DNA from: Gelatoporia subvermispora B
Taxonomy: Eukaryota > Basidiomycota > Agaricomycetes > Polyporales > Gelatoporiaceae
Reading direction: 5' to 3'
NCBI GenBank assembly: GCA_000320605.2
Contig: KB445794.1
Location: 2,180,963-2,225,709, forward strand
DNA: 44,747 nucleotides
Below the pieces are notes generated by a model. The model worked only from the letters and a program-made list of their open reading frames with translations. It made no database searches and was not told the DNA's origin. Position numbers and translations under genes: made by a program. Positions 9,811 to 20,432 of this stretch are shown here, one piece after another; the stretch's first letter is position 1; every line of letters begins with the position of its first letter.

Positions 9811-10340
9811 GTGGAGGAGACGAGAGTAGAGAGGCTAAGAGTCGGGAAGAGAGAACGAGAGGGTGTGCTCAGGTGAAGGGAGACGAGCTCGGTCAGGGGC
9901 GAGTTGAACGGCTGACAGTGCCGCAGGGCGTGTTCGAGGGGGAGTGGACTGAGGACGCCTGCTACTGGGATGGGAGGACTCGAGAGGCGTAGTCTCAGCG
10001 AATTCAACCTTCATCGTGAGAGGCTCCGATTTCAGCATGTCGATTGGAGTAGCCTGCGAGGTTCTGACTTGTGAAGCCGGCCCAGGAAGTGCCAAAGAGG
10101 GAGCGCCAGAGGAGAAAGCTGAGAGAAAGCCATAGCGCGACAGAGGCCATAGGAAACGATAGACGCAAGTAGGGCGTCAAGCCCTATGGTAGGACGAGCG
10201 AGCCTCTGAGGCGCCACGATAGGACGCGCGTGCCTACACAGCCCTATTTGGCAGGCGCTGGCTACGTAGCTCGATATTGCGTGCGGATTTCTATTGCCGG
10301 AGCAGCAGGTTTCCTGATGTACCGAGAACATGCACAGGTC
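9811..10340. other. Mosaic spacer with palindromes, no gene recognised
   Basis: This stretch lies between the superoxide dismutase and NAA15 fragments. Minus-strand frames exist but match nothing I know. It contains a short hairpin, TAGGGC-GTCAA-GCCCTA (around 10169-10185), a perfect palindrome GCTACGTAGC (around 10260-10269) and two copies of a CGTCCTAYC motif. These could be element termini, but no firm boundary can be drawn. Confidence 0.3.
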
Positions 10341-10800
10341 TTACCTTGATGTCGAAGGAGACGTCCGGGTTCAGGACGGTGAAGAGGGTATTTTTGACCT
10401 CTCCCTGGGAGGTTTGCAGCAGCCGCGATGCCTTCGCAGTGGCAAGGACAGCTCGGGCATTGCCCGAGTGCTGCTGCAGGTATTGGGAGTTCAACAGTTC
10501 TACTGATTGCTCATCCAGGACCAGTTTCGTGATGGTGGAGGTCACGACGGGTGCTGCTAGCGGCTCGGGAAGAGTTAGGTTTCATCGAGACATAACGGGG
10601 CTGGCATATCGCACCTGTGCGCTTGCAGTGTACCAAGCGGACATGCAGTTCGGGATGGTCCACTTGGAGAGCATGCGCCGAGCTCAACGCTTTCACTGCC
10701 TGAACGTACTTCTCTGGAGATTGACCATGTGAGTTTGCGTGGTAATCAGTTACACGGCACGTGTCACCCACTCCTTCTCGTCGAACAACATGCGCTGGTT
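10341..10800 (-). pseudogene. NAA15-like subunit, C-terminal fragment
   Basis: The minus strand reads KYVQAVKALSSAHALQVDHP, ELHVRLVHCKRTG and, after a break, LVLDEQSVELLNSQYLQQHS and ARAVLATAKASRLL, then TVFTVLNP-like sequence. This fits the C-terminal third of fungal NAA15. It is directly joined on its upstream side to the truncated glutamate dehydrogenase frame. It precedes, rather than follows, the middle part of the same gene (8739-9330), so the gene is permuted as well as broken. Confidence 0.7.
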
Positions 10801-10804
10801 GATC

Positions 10805-13050
10805 GAGTAGTTCCTGAAAATCAATCATAAGCTAACGTTGGCGGACTGTCCAAAGCCACGTACTCTGTACTCCCGGCTGCGAGACATGACGATACGGATA
10901 CCGCCACGAGCGACATCCCTGAAGCGAATGTGGAAGCCACGGAACTCCCCGCCTAAAGCCTCATGAGCCTGTATGCTCAGAAGGAAGTAGTATGTCACTC
11001 GCCAATCACGAAGAACATGCCAAACGGCTTCTTCGGGTAATCGACCTCGGGAAGGAAGTCAGGAGCAAGGTGGAAGGACAGGGCAACCTTCGTCGGTTGG
11101 TAGAAGTTGGTCTTGAGGACATGCCTGCGAATACGAACCTCGTGAGTAAATCGTTTCGAGTGGAAAAAGGAGGAAGTCGCACTTGTTGAAAATCAGGAAA
11201 CTCTCAAGCACCTGCAGTTCATGCTTGTTGTGCATGCTGTGTCGGATCTTGTTGTAGAGCTCCTGGTCCGACAAGGGGACCTGGGTCTGCAAACGCTGAT
11301 ACGAGAGTGTGGGCCTACAGCGATATTGAGTTACAGTGGGAGGCAACGATACCCGCATATACTCACATCAGCTGCGAGGCCGAGTCCGTCGGGTAGTGAA
11401 CCATGGCGAAGTTCACGTAGAGCAGATTGATCTACATCCCGCTGTGAATAAGAAAGTCGATCCTGTGGATGCGAGCTGGATACATACCAGATCGGCATGA
11501 ACGTGGATGACCTGAGCGATGCTCTCGCGAGTGAAGGTCTCTTCACGGAAGCGGCACTTGATGTCATTCAGAACTTCTGCATGCGACGGATTCGACTCAT
11601 CGAGGATGTTCTTCAACGCGAAGTAGGACGCGCCGAGCCTGTTACAGAAGTGCTGTGCAAAGACCCAGCCACAGTCTACGCCATTACTCGTGAGACTCAG
11701 ATTGAAGCATGGGCTAACCAAAAGCACATACACGCGTAGGTAGCCTCCTGGACAGCGTGTTCGGTACGAGGACCGGCGCCGGGGTAGAAAAAGGGATTGT
11801 CCGGTAGACAGTAGAGCAACGACGCCTCCTTCATGACCTGGAAGATAGAGTGCTCGATCGGCGGCGTGTTTGCGCCCGGGAGCGGGTTGAGGTACAGCGA
11901 AATGATGGTGATGCCGTTAGAGAACTGCTCTATACAGGTGTGAGAGTGGTCCTCAAAGTTCATACGACAAGTCGATACTCACCAACGTATTTGCGCGCGG
12001 AGTAGAGGGAGTAGAAGTGGTAGAGGTTGGGGAGAGCGCTGAAGAACTTGTTCGTTCCGCCGATCTTGTATCCAATGACCAAACGCCGCTCGCGGCTGCC
12101 CTCTACTTCGAAGACCTCAATGACGGGTCCATGACGCGTCTCGACGTGCCACATGACGCGCTGGTAGATCTCCAGCGTGTTCTCGCTTGCTTTCTCGAGG
12201 AAGACAGGGTCAGAAACCGTGCGGATGTCGGTTTTGCTTGAGATTCACCCGTCAGACCAAAGCTACGCGTACAAGGAGGATCGGCTCACCCATCCATACG
12301 CATCGATGGTGGTGGGTCCTGGGGGAAGTTACACTTGTCTACGAAGTAGCAGCGCAACTGCTGGCTAGCGGTGGCTGAGATCGAGCCCTGGGAGCGGTAT
12401 GTCTCGAGACGGTACGCGTTCGTCGGCGTGGACTTGTCCAGGTAGAGCTCGTCAATCCGCGCCTCGCAAGTCGAACCAGGTCCCTCGGTGATTGTAAGAC
12501 CAGGCGGGCTGGTGTGGATGAAGGTCGCGCCCTTGCCATTCGGGTCGATGTTCTCAAGGTCGATGATGCGCTTGAACAGGTCGTGCTTGGTGTATGCGAG
12601 AACCTTGGCGCCGAAAAGCGCGATGATGTGATCTGAGATGACCTCTATAGATTCATTCGCAAAGTAGGTGTCGTCGATGCCGAGATGCGAGTAGAACTAG
12701 TTCACTTCATTCGCGACAAGCTCGCGAGGGATAAAACCCTGAGAGAGGGCGTGTCAGATCTCAGAGGTCGCGTGCTCGTCCATATGGGACGCGTCCAGAG
12801 AGGAGGCTTCTCCAGACATAGCCTCCGATGGTGATGGGAAAGACGGGACTGACCTTGGCAGCAACCATAGATTGCACCTTTGCCCTCTGCTCCTCCTTTT
12901 CCTTGAAAAGGGGCATGGTGCACCCGGGAACGTTCTTGATCTTGTGCACAGACTGCTCGCTGCTTGCTGTTTGTCTCCGCTGCCGACGTCCTCACCGGCG
13001 CTGACACCGACACCGCTCCTCCTCACTGGCTGAGCTTGGGGCTCCAATTC
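10805..13050 (-). pseudogene. NAD-dependent glutamate dehydrogenase (large type), N-terminal half
   Basis: Many exons are clear on the minus strand: VPGCTMPLFKEKEEQRAKVQ, GFIPRELVANEVN-stop-FYSHLGIDDTYF, LENIDPNGKGATFIHTSPPG, DKSTPTNAYRLETYRSQGS, TRHGPVIEVFEVEGSRERR, FSNGITIISLYLNPLPG, AQHFCNRLG, KHELQVLESFLIFNK, LKTNFYQPTKVALSF and FRGFHIRFRDVARGGIRIV. This is fungal GDH2, which converts glutamate to 2-oxoglutarate. The stop at 12697-12699 replaces the conserved Trp of NWFY (TGG to TAG). The frame ends at NYSINQRMLFDE, so the remaining catalytic half is missing and NAA15 sequence follows. Introns are retained. Apart from the stop and the truncation the reading frame is well preserved, so the capture is probably recent. 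Confidence 0.9.
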
Positions 13051-13669
13051 ACTGCGGACCTGTGCGAGATGCGGTGAGATGACCGGACTGGTGACACATT
13101 GCCGCGGGCATTCCTACTTCACTCTGAGTTCGCGGCCTCAGCAGTCTCTCGCCTAACGCTCTTCAACTTGTCCAGACACTGGCTGCGTCGGTCGCTTCGA
13201 TGCAGCCATTCATTCTTTGAGTAATCACTGTGTGAGACAAATCGACTTACATTTCCGACAACCTTGTGAACCTTGTCAGATAGATCGGCCTCTTGATAGT
13301 TGACAGCGATACACTAGTGGTCTGTGAGTAGTGGCGTCTATAAGCACTTGAGTAGCGGGATGCTATGGATGATGGCTACGATTGGATAAGATGACTTATC
13401 GCTTTGATTTGGAAACCGTGGGCATCATTGACTATATCTGACTGCTACTCCGCCCTAAAATAGACCCATTATATTAACCAATCACGCCCGGTTTTTCATT
13501 CTTCTGGGCAGGGTTGGCGCTGGTGGGCGCTGGTGGGCGCTGGGCGCATCAGAGTTGGAAATGCACAATGACTAGGTAAAACACACACAATTAGGTAGTA
13601 TTAGAACAAAGAACTATCATAAGGAGACTCGGAGAGGTAAGAGGTAACTAGCTGAAATAGAAGAGCAGA
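13051..13669. other. Intergenic sequence with a small GGCGCTGGTG tandem repeat
   Basis: No coding frame is convincing. The left part may be remains of the glutamate dehydrogenase 5' end and promoter. Around 13514-13548 the unit GGCGCTGGTG is repeated about three times. The stretch separates the captured-gene mosaic from the HECT-like gene. Confidence 0.5.
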
Positions 13670-16600
13670 CTATGCGAAACTATGACCGCCAATACTCGTA
13701 AGGATTTCAGACAGTAACCAGCTATCAAAGGCAGTGGAAAAGCTATTAGGTCGGTCTGTTGCAGATGAATTATACTCTTGAGCAGCGAGCATTGTAATAT
13801 AGCTTGCAAATATTGTAACACGCCTGAAGCAAGTTCTCCAACATATCTTGCCCTCTGTGACGCAATGAGATCTGAGAGCTTCGTTGGGGCAAAGATATAA
13901 TGTGTCATTGTCCGCAACCAGAAAAACCTGGATACAGAGTACACGTTAGCAAGGGCTGTACAATAATACATATAAAACATTTACCACAATTGATTCAGAA
14001 GACTGCACGGAGTCTGAGCCCGTGGCCACGACATGAAACATACGTGGGCGGAAAGCAGGTGTGTCAACTAAAGTTTGATCAATACTTGACGCAAGAAGTG
14101 GCTGTATCTGGGCCCATGTTGCCTGACAAGGAATTCCAGAACGTTTCAAGAATGAAACGATCAAGTCCTTCATCGTCACTTCTTCCCCATCCACTATTAC
14201 TGATGGCACATATGTGCGCACTGAGCTAGAGGCTCGGATATCCAGTACCTCAGAGATAGATTCAAACCCTGTTATACGTGTTGTCCATAACAAGCTTAGA
14301 AGTCGGTCTGGACCTCCATCAAATGCACGATAAGCCTGATAGAGAATCAGAAAACAAAAAAGTGCTAGTATTATGTATTTCACATACCTTTATAGCATTA
14401 AAACCGTTGCGACATTGAAGTGTGAATCCCTTGAGAAAACTTCTGGTATCAGGATGTGTGGCGCTTTCTGATCCTAGTATTGCACGTTGTAGCATCAACG
14501 CCGCAACACTAGTATGGGTCTGAGTGTCGCGGTGTCCTAACGATGCCACCTAGCATTTAGTAAAAATGGTCGTTAGTGACTTATAAATTGTATCTATAAG
14601 GGGGTCTTAGAGAAACTTACGTCAAGATCAGTGAGAGCAGCAACATGTGGTGCAAGATGAGTTACACTGCCATCTGGTCCAGCCTGGATCCATTGGTCAA
14701 GTATGTTATAAAATGACGCATGCCACTCTCGTAAGAGAGATCTGGTAAGGGAGTGGAAGTCACAGTCGTGGATCAGATAGTATATATACGCGGGATCCAA
14801 GGGTGTAGGAGCAACGCCGTTTATGAGCATTAGAGAGGTTAAACCTCCGAAAATAGTAAGTTCCCAGCGACGGCTTGGTGATTCAGCAAGATGGCGAAGA
14901 GGAGTATTGACAATAGAAAATGTTTCATCTAGTCGTGGAGCTAGATAGGCAGCATTTTGGCGATATTGATTGAATGCAGTAAATAAAACCTCTCTTTCAA
15001 TTCCATCACCAAAAGCGGATGCCCTGACATATATATTGCATGAGTTAACCAGAACTTAGGATCATATAATAACCAATTTAAGTGTACGTGGAGAAATGGC
15101 GTGATGATTTGCGACAAAGAATGGTCGTAAAGTCATTTCCTTCACTAGCCTCCCATATCATCTCCTTGAAGCGATTAGCGGCAGCCTCGACAGCAAAGCC
15201 TGATACTGTAAGACCTGCTCTTATTGAAGAGACTCCAAGTGTTGCAGCACTATACACAGCTTCTGGAAGTTGGTCAAGCTCAGAGCAAGGACGTATACCG
15301 CTCAATGAGATTTCAGCCGGTGCCCAAGGCTGTGACCAAATTGAAAGAGGAACAAATGAGCCGGGGAGTGTGATAGATATGCGTTGTAATACTGATAGAA
15401 CTGTTGGGGATTTAAGAGTAGCGTCTTCCAGTGTAGGTGCTGCGGTAAGACCAGATGAGTGCCCTAGGTCTGAATAATCACCTGTAGCAGCTGTTGACGC
15501 AGGAGAACCAGAGGTAGAAGCTGATACATGTGTAATTGGTGAGGCGAGTGGGGTCTGAATAGCAAGCTCTTCATCAAGACATCCCTGACATGCCCCGTTG
15601 TCTTCATCAGAAGGAATAGCCATTTCGTCTGAATCATCGGTGAGATATCCCAAATACACATTGCGGCGAATGCATTGGTGAATCACAGGCTCTAAGTTTG
15701 GATAGCGGCAAACAATGGCGTGTGGCTCCCGGACAATCACTGCTTATGATTAGCAATTTGTGGCTGGTAGACAATTAGGCATCACTCACAAAACCGGACC
15801 ATGAATCTGAGGTCGTTTCCTGTAGTTGCAGGAGGCGTAAAGCGGCTTCTGTCACGGTATATTGACTTTAATGTGGTGTCGGATCGAATGGGGTGTCGAA
15901 TCAGCCTTGTTACTCCTAGACCATCTCGATTTGCGTTCGATGAAACACCACAGTTTCGGAAGGCCAGGAGCGATAGTGAGAGTCGTTCATGTGGTAGTCC
16001 ATGAGAAAGAGAGGTTAATATATAGTGAAACTCAGATTCACGCATAGCGTCCGCAACAATGTCAACAAGTCGAGGAATAGAGGTATCCACCGGTAGATCA
16101 AAGTCATAGAGCAATTTGTAGTCTCTGAGCCGCTGTGTCCATGAATCATGCCGATAATTGTATAGAATTAGCGGATATGCGCCCTCAGGACCCTATACCA
16201 AGCATTGCATTAGTAAAACACGATGTGAACCATTTATTGAATGTAAGACAAAGACACATACCCGGTCAGGATATACCTGAACTGTAATGCGAATAATATC
16301 ATGACCTGCTCCATGAGGGTCTGGAATAATAATTGGATTTGTATTGAGTGAGGGAGCTCGTCCAGCTGGACCTCTTCTTCCCTGACCTCGACTGCGGCCT
16401 CGACGGCTTTGTAAGCCACGGCCGCGAGCAGACAGTGTACGGGATGCCTGAGATGACTGCAGACGTGCTTGGTTTACAGTGGAAGCGGAACTGGTTGACT
16501 GCAGGCTTCCAAGCCTTGCAAACAAGTTCTCAGAAGACGACATGGGAAGTTGGGATACCGACAGTACTGCAGCAGGTGCAGAAGAATGTGATGAAGGTAA

Positions 16601-16906
16601 TGAACGCTGTGATGAGGGAAATGGCGGAAGTCTGGTACTGTGATAGGGCTGAATTGGAGCTGAAGATCCGGTATCTGAGACAGGTACAGGTACCAAAGTC
16701 CCAGAGGAAGAATGTGCGGAATGGTGTGCTAACAATGTTGAAGGCAACTGTAGTACAGAGGAAGAGGAGGAGATAACACCACTATTAGATTCGATATAGT
16801 TATGATCTGTACTTGAGGGTTCGCTGCTGTGTAACGCGAGATCTAGCATGCCCCGTAGTTCACGAAGCTGGGCAGTAGAAAAGCTAGAAAAGACAGAACT
16901 GTCCAT
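13670..16906 (-). CDS. HECT-like E3 ubiquitin ligase domain protein
   Basis: Seven exons (16906-16262, 16192-15790, 15739-15088, 15023-14621, 14549-14388, 14335-13985, 13927-13670) join in frame without stops and give 957 residues. The first 215 residues are Ser-rich and end in an RG-rich stretch (SARGRGLQSRRGRSRGQGR). From about residue 570 the order matches a HECT domain: FGDGIEREVLF, then LTIFGGLTSLMLINGVAPTP and LDPAYIYYLI in the N-lobe, MFHVVATGSDSV opening the C-lobe, and WRTCFRRVTI containing a candidate catalytic Cys at residue 905. Family knowledge: HECT enzymes carry ubiquitin on that Cys before passing it to a substrate. The match is by motif order and is divergent. HECT-like genes of this kind are linked with integrase-core transposons in some eukaryotes, and the left edge of the window has such an integrase. 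All frames are intact, unlike the neighbouring fragments. Confidence 0.65.
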
Positions 16907-18717
16907 TGCTATATGATCTTCATTAGTAAGATACTAAGATGCACAGTCAACAAAAGACATGAACATACCACTGTGCTATAGACAAATCACAGGTGAATGT
17001 TGGTGGTTCCCAGTGGTCAGAAAGAAAATTGACGAGTTCAAGTATTAGCGGTCGAAAGAGTCAAAATGAGTAATGGTAACTTCTGTAGAATCAAAGAGGC
17101 AAGAATGTGACACTTAGAGAGTGACTGAAAGAGTGTAGGACTGTAGTGCTGTGATAGCAGTAAGCTCAGAGTCGATGTTGGTCAGTAATGCCTGTCAGAA
17201 TGAAGTTCCGAGTCGGACAGTGGACCTGAACTAATGCCAAACAATACCAAGCAGCAAAACTTGTATGCTTGACCTGGAACCTGGACGGCGACCTTGAAAA
17301 TTTCTGAAACGTGAATGAACCAATCAACGGAAAATCCAAATCTCACGCAGAGATAATCGGGACCTCGGACACGTCGAAAATGTAGTCAATCTCAGCGAGG
17401 TTCACACAAGTCTGGTATTTGGTTTACAACGGTCTTGGATATTGATACTCTGGAAGTCTACCTACAATGTTTGGAAGTGAGGATGCTCACTATCCGAGAA
17501 GCTGTCTAAATGCAGGTTGTGTACAAGAGGCATAGGTAAACTCATGCAAGTCGCAGTCACGAGCACCGCCGCGGCACGTGAGACTCGATGCTCAACCTCA
17601 TATTACATAAGAACCACACTGCTCGACCTCGCAGAACATGTGCACCTGCACATTCGAATTTATGACGATAAATAATGTCATATACGAAGGCACGTGAAGC
17701 TGCTTTACGAGGGTGGCGCGCTTGGTACGCGTCGTGGCCACGGCGTAGCCGCTCGTAGCCGCCTGTCTCGTGAGTTCCTACAGCCAAAAGAGGCAGCTCG
17801 GCCACCCTCGGCATACCATTTCAGGCAGGTGGGTGGGTGGTACCCCAGTTTCCGGGGTCCCTTTCACTTTGCGCTGTTAGTGTCGTATATTTGATTTTCG
17901 CCTCCCTCTTGCGCTCGTGGGTATTGTTGAATGAAGCAAACTTCATCTTCCACTGCAGGAGCCCAGTCTCCTTTACAGGCTGTTCCGGGGAACATTTCAG
18001 CTCGGGAATATGCTTCAGGTAGTTTGCACCTTCGGGTAGCTTGTGCAACTTGATCCGAATGATTCTGAGGTAGCTTGCCTCCGCCTTTCGATCTCGTCTT
18101 GGCCAGGCCACCCTGGAGATGTTGTCGTCCTCCCCGAATCCAGTACTAGTGACCATTCGATCACGAGTATTGACAAGCGAGGCAGGGTTAAAGTGTGCTT
18201 GTGGAAGATCCGCGACCTGGTCCCGAGACTCGGCGTCGTAGTCGCCATCCTTTGATCGTGTCTCTGACATGTCGTTGTCATCGTTGGGGAAGAAGTAGGT
18301 GTCGTATGAGAAAGACAGTAGGGGTCCGAAAAAGGCGTCATCGAAAGCATGTCAGGAAGCATATTGTGTATTGTCAGCGACGACTCGGAGACTGACAACT
18401 TACAAGAGTATCGCTGCTCTAAAGGACACAGATATGTTGAGACAAACAGCGTGTGGCTCGCGTCACAGTACGTCGCAAGCTAGGCTCCGCCACTGTTCGT
18501 TGATGCAATGAACCATCATAATAAGGATACTGTAAAAGAAGTGCCTATCGCGTCGTTGTACGACTCCGACTCTCCGAGGGGCCGAAAATGTCGGAGTATG
18601 AATGTCATCGGCTCGGGGCGCGGGGGCACCTTCGTCTCAACGTTCGCGTTCAACGACCAACACGAAACTTCATCACTTTCTCGAATGTGTGGTTCTGCAT
18701 ATCTGCATGCCTTCAAC
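16907..18717. other. Intergenic region, no gene recognised
   Basis: The first 600 bp upstream of the HECT-like gene are AT-richer and without long frames, and may hold its promoter. A 149-codon minus-strand frame at 17821-18270 begins MSETRSKDGDYDAESRDQ and is charged and low in hydrophobics. It has no recognisable domain, no clear splice partners and overlapping frames of similar length, so I do not call it a gene. Nothing mobile was identified. Confidence 0.4.
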
Positions 18718-19590
18718 ATGCACTCATCGCGACAAATGATGGCCCGAACTCGACATACATCAGCCTCTTCAAATTCGTTTCCATTCCCAACACATTCGCA
18801 TCCTACACCACACCAGATTTTTCACCTGCCTCCTTCTGCATCTCAGCAAGAGATAAAGGCCAGATGTGCGTTCCGGTGCCCCATATGCGCAGGTGTATTG
18901 ATAGTCATTTAGCAACGATTTAACTTCTCTCTGGTCCGTAACTGCGTTATCAAATTGTGCCTCCGCAGACTATGACCTCGTCCGGATACACCACCCCGAC
19001 TCGCCATTGTGCAAACACCTCTCCCCAAACGAACGCCACACACGCTTCCAGCGCATAGCTTCTGCTTACTCTGCGCTTCGCTCTGGCACGCGTGGGGCAA
19101 GCGGCCCCTATGTAGACCCGTTCCGCGAAGAGCTCGAGCGGCGGCGGCGCGCGCAGATGCGGCGAGGGGCGGAGATGGCGCGGGACGGGCATGCAGACGG
19201 ATCACGTATGGCGGGTGAGGGAGAGGCAGAACGGGAGACGGGAGGGGACCAACGGTGGAAAGACAGGATCATGATCATGATTGGATTCATCGTGCGTTTT
19301 CATCTTTCGCGAGTGCGTAAGGCAGGGTGGTACGCTGACTCCTGGGCGATCAGTCGCTGGCCGCGGGCCTGTACCCTGCGGTAATATGGCAGAATATGGG
19401 GATTGCAGATGCGAGACATCGCGCGGCGGCGAGCAATCTGGCGCAGGCGAGGAGGGATGCGAGGGAGCATGGACAGGAGCAAAGGATACAGATCAAGAAG
19501 CGGGTGGAGGAAAACAGGAGATTGGCGAGGGAAGCTCAAGAGAGGGAGCGGAAGCCCATCGAGCAACCAAACGGTAGGCGGGAAGAATGA
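18718..19590 (+). CDS. J-domain (DnaJ-like) protein with one membrane segment
   Basis: Exons 18718-18865, 18969-19291 and 19354-19590 give 235 residues; introns are 103 and 62 nt. The N-terminus is Ser/Arg-rich without acidic residues (MHSSRQMMARTRHTS...) and could be a mitochondrial targeting sequence. The J domain follows: HQIFHLPPSASQQEIKARYY, with the HPD motif at residues 58-60 (RIHHPDSP) that stimulates Hsp70 ATPase, and FQRIASAYSALR. A single hydrophobic segment, IMIMIGFISLAAGLYPAVIW, lies at about 150-169. A basic-acidic coiled-coil-like tail ends QPNGRREE. The protein is probably an organellar-membrane co-chaperone. The start at 18718 was chosen because it precedes the domain with a plausible leader; 18736 and 18739 are alternatives. 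It converges with the cytidine deaminase gene, 112 bp apart. Confidence 0.8.
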
Positions 19591-19702
19591 GCAGGATCAT
19601 CTCATTGTACTATAGATCTGAGGACCGTACTGTATTCATATGTATTCACGATCGTGCTTGCCTGTCAACTCTCCGACGCGCCCCTCCCACATCCAGCACG
19701 GT

Positions 19703-20432
19703 TCATTCAGCAATTTCTGCAGTTGTCGGCTGGGCGGCAGACCATTGGGGTAGATCGAAGCCCTCGTCATAACTCATCGGGAATAGCTCGACCAACGTAT
19801 ACTCCTTCACACCTCCTGATGTATCTCCATCCTCGACGTGTGCTGCCCAGTTAGCGGGGACTAGCAACACACGCAAGTCTGGCGGGCAAAATTCGCGGAG
19901 CACTTGGCGGCATGGTCCGCAGGGCGATATCGGCTGCAGGACGTCGCTATAGGTCGGATTTCAATCTTTATCTGCACCAAGTAATTCGGTCAATTGCAGA
20001 CGAACCTCACCACTGCCAGTGCAGTGAAGCAGCGAATTCCTTCACTCTATGCAAATCGTTCGTTGTACAGAGACCGATTGATATACGAGTTACGTACCAC
20101 GGCCTTCGCGATTGCAGTTCGCTCAGCGCATATGGTTTCTGCTATTTGAGGGCACACAGAGTAGGTTATCAGAGATGTAGAGTGCACATCCGCTTACAGT
20201 ACGCGGCACAATCGACACTGCAGCCAATGACTAGCTCTCCAGATGTTGTAAGTAGAGCTGCACCTACTCTGAACTGCGAATATCTGGAGTAGGCTCTATC
20301 TCTTCCTGCGGAGTAGTCGAGAACGCTCCGAAGATGGTTGTGAACCCCACAAGATCAACGCATACCAACAAATGTTGCCCGGATGAGGCGCTCTCGAGTT
20401 GCAGGGTCCAGCGACGACGGCGATGACAGCAT
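19703..20432 (-). CDS. Cytidine deaminase, divergent copy
   Basis: Five exons (20432-20366, 20305-20198, 20141-20098, 20046-20006, 19946-19703) give 167 residues. The zinc and catalytic motifs are intact: TICAERTA (Cys63, Glu65) and PCGPCRQ (Cys96, Cys99), so hydrolytic deamination of a cytosine nucleoside is likely. AYSRYSQFRVGAAL is typical of the family. At the ribose-contact motif, where the second copy in this window has the usual [10 protein letters not shown], this protein reads GCSVDCAAYS: Asn becomes Ser52 and Glu becomes Asp54. Substrate preference may therefore differ. The C-terminus (YTLVELFPMSYDEGFDLP) matches the family. The last intron uses a less common gttcgt donor; this choice restores a family-like SDVLQPISPCG. 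The start at 20432 follows an in-frame stop and gives the usual short N-terminus. It shares a 455-bp upstream region with ALG5. Confidence 0.85.

Noticed and set aside
10150..10270. Helitron 3' terminus (hairpin TAGGGC-GTCAA-GCCCTA)
   Set aside because: The stem is only six base pairs and no CTRR end with a downstream T follows at the right distance.
6638..13050. Processed retrocopies of host genes
   Set aside because: EF-Tu, CSN5 and glutamate dehydrogenase fragments keep introns with splice signals, so a spliced mRNA origin does not fit.
13670..16906. Retroelement gag-like protein for the Ser- and RG-rich N-terminus
   Set aside because: No zinc knuckle, protease or reverse transcriptase; the C-terminal half follows HECT motif order instead.
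17821..18270. 149-codon minus-strand frame as a gene
   Set aside because: No family resemblance, no splice partners and competing overlapping frames; mentioned only as a possibility.
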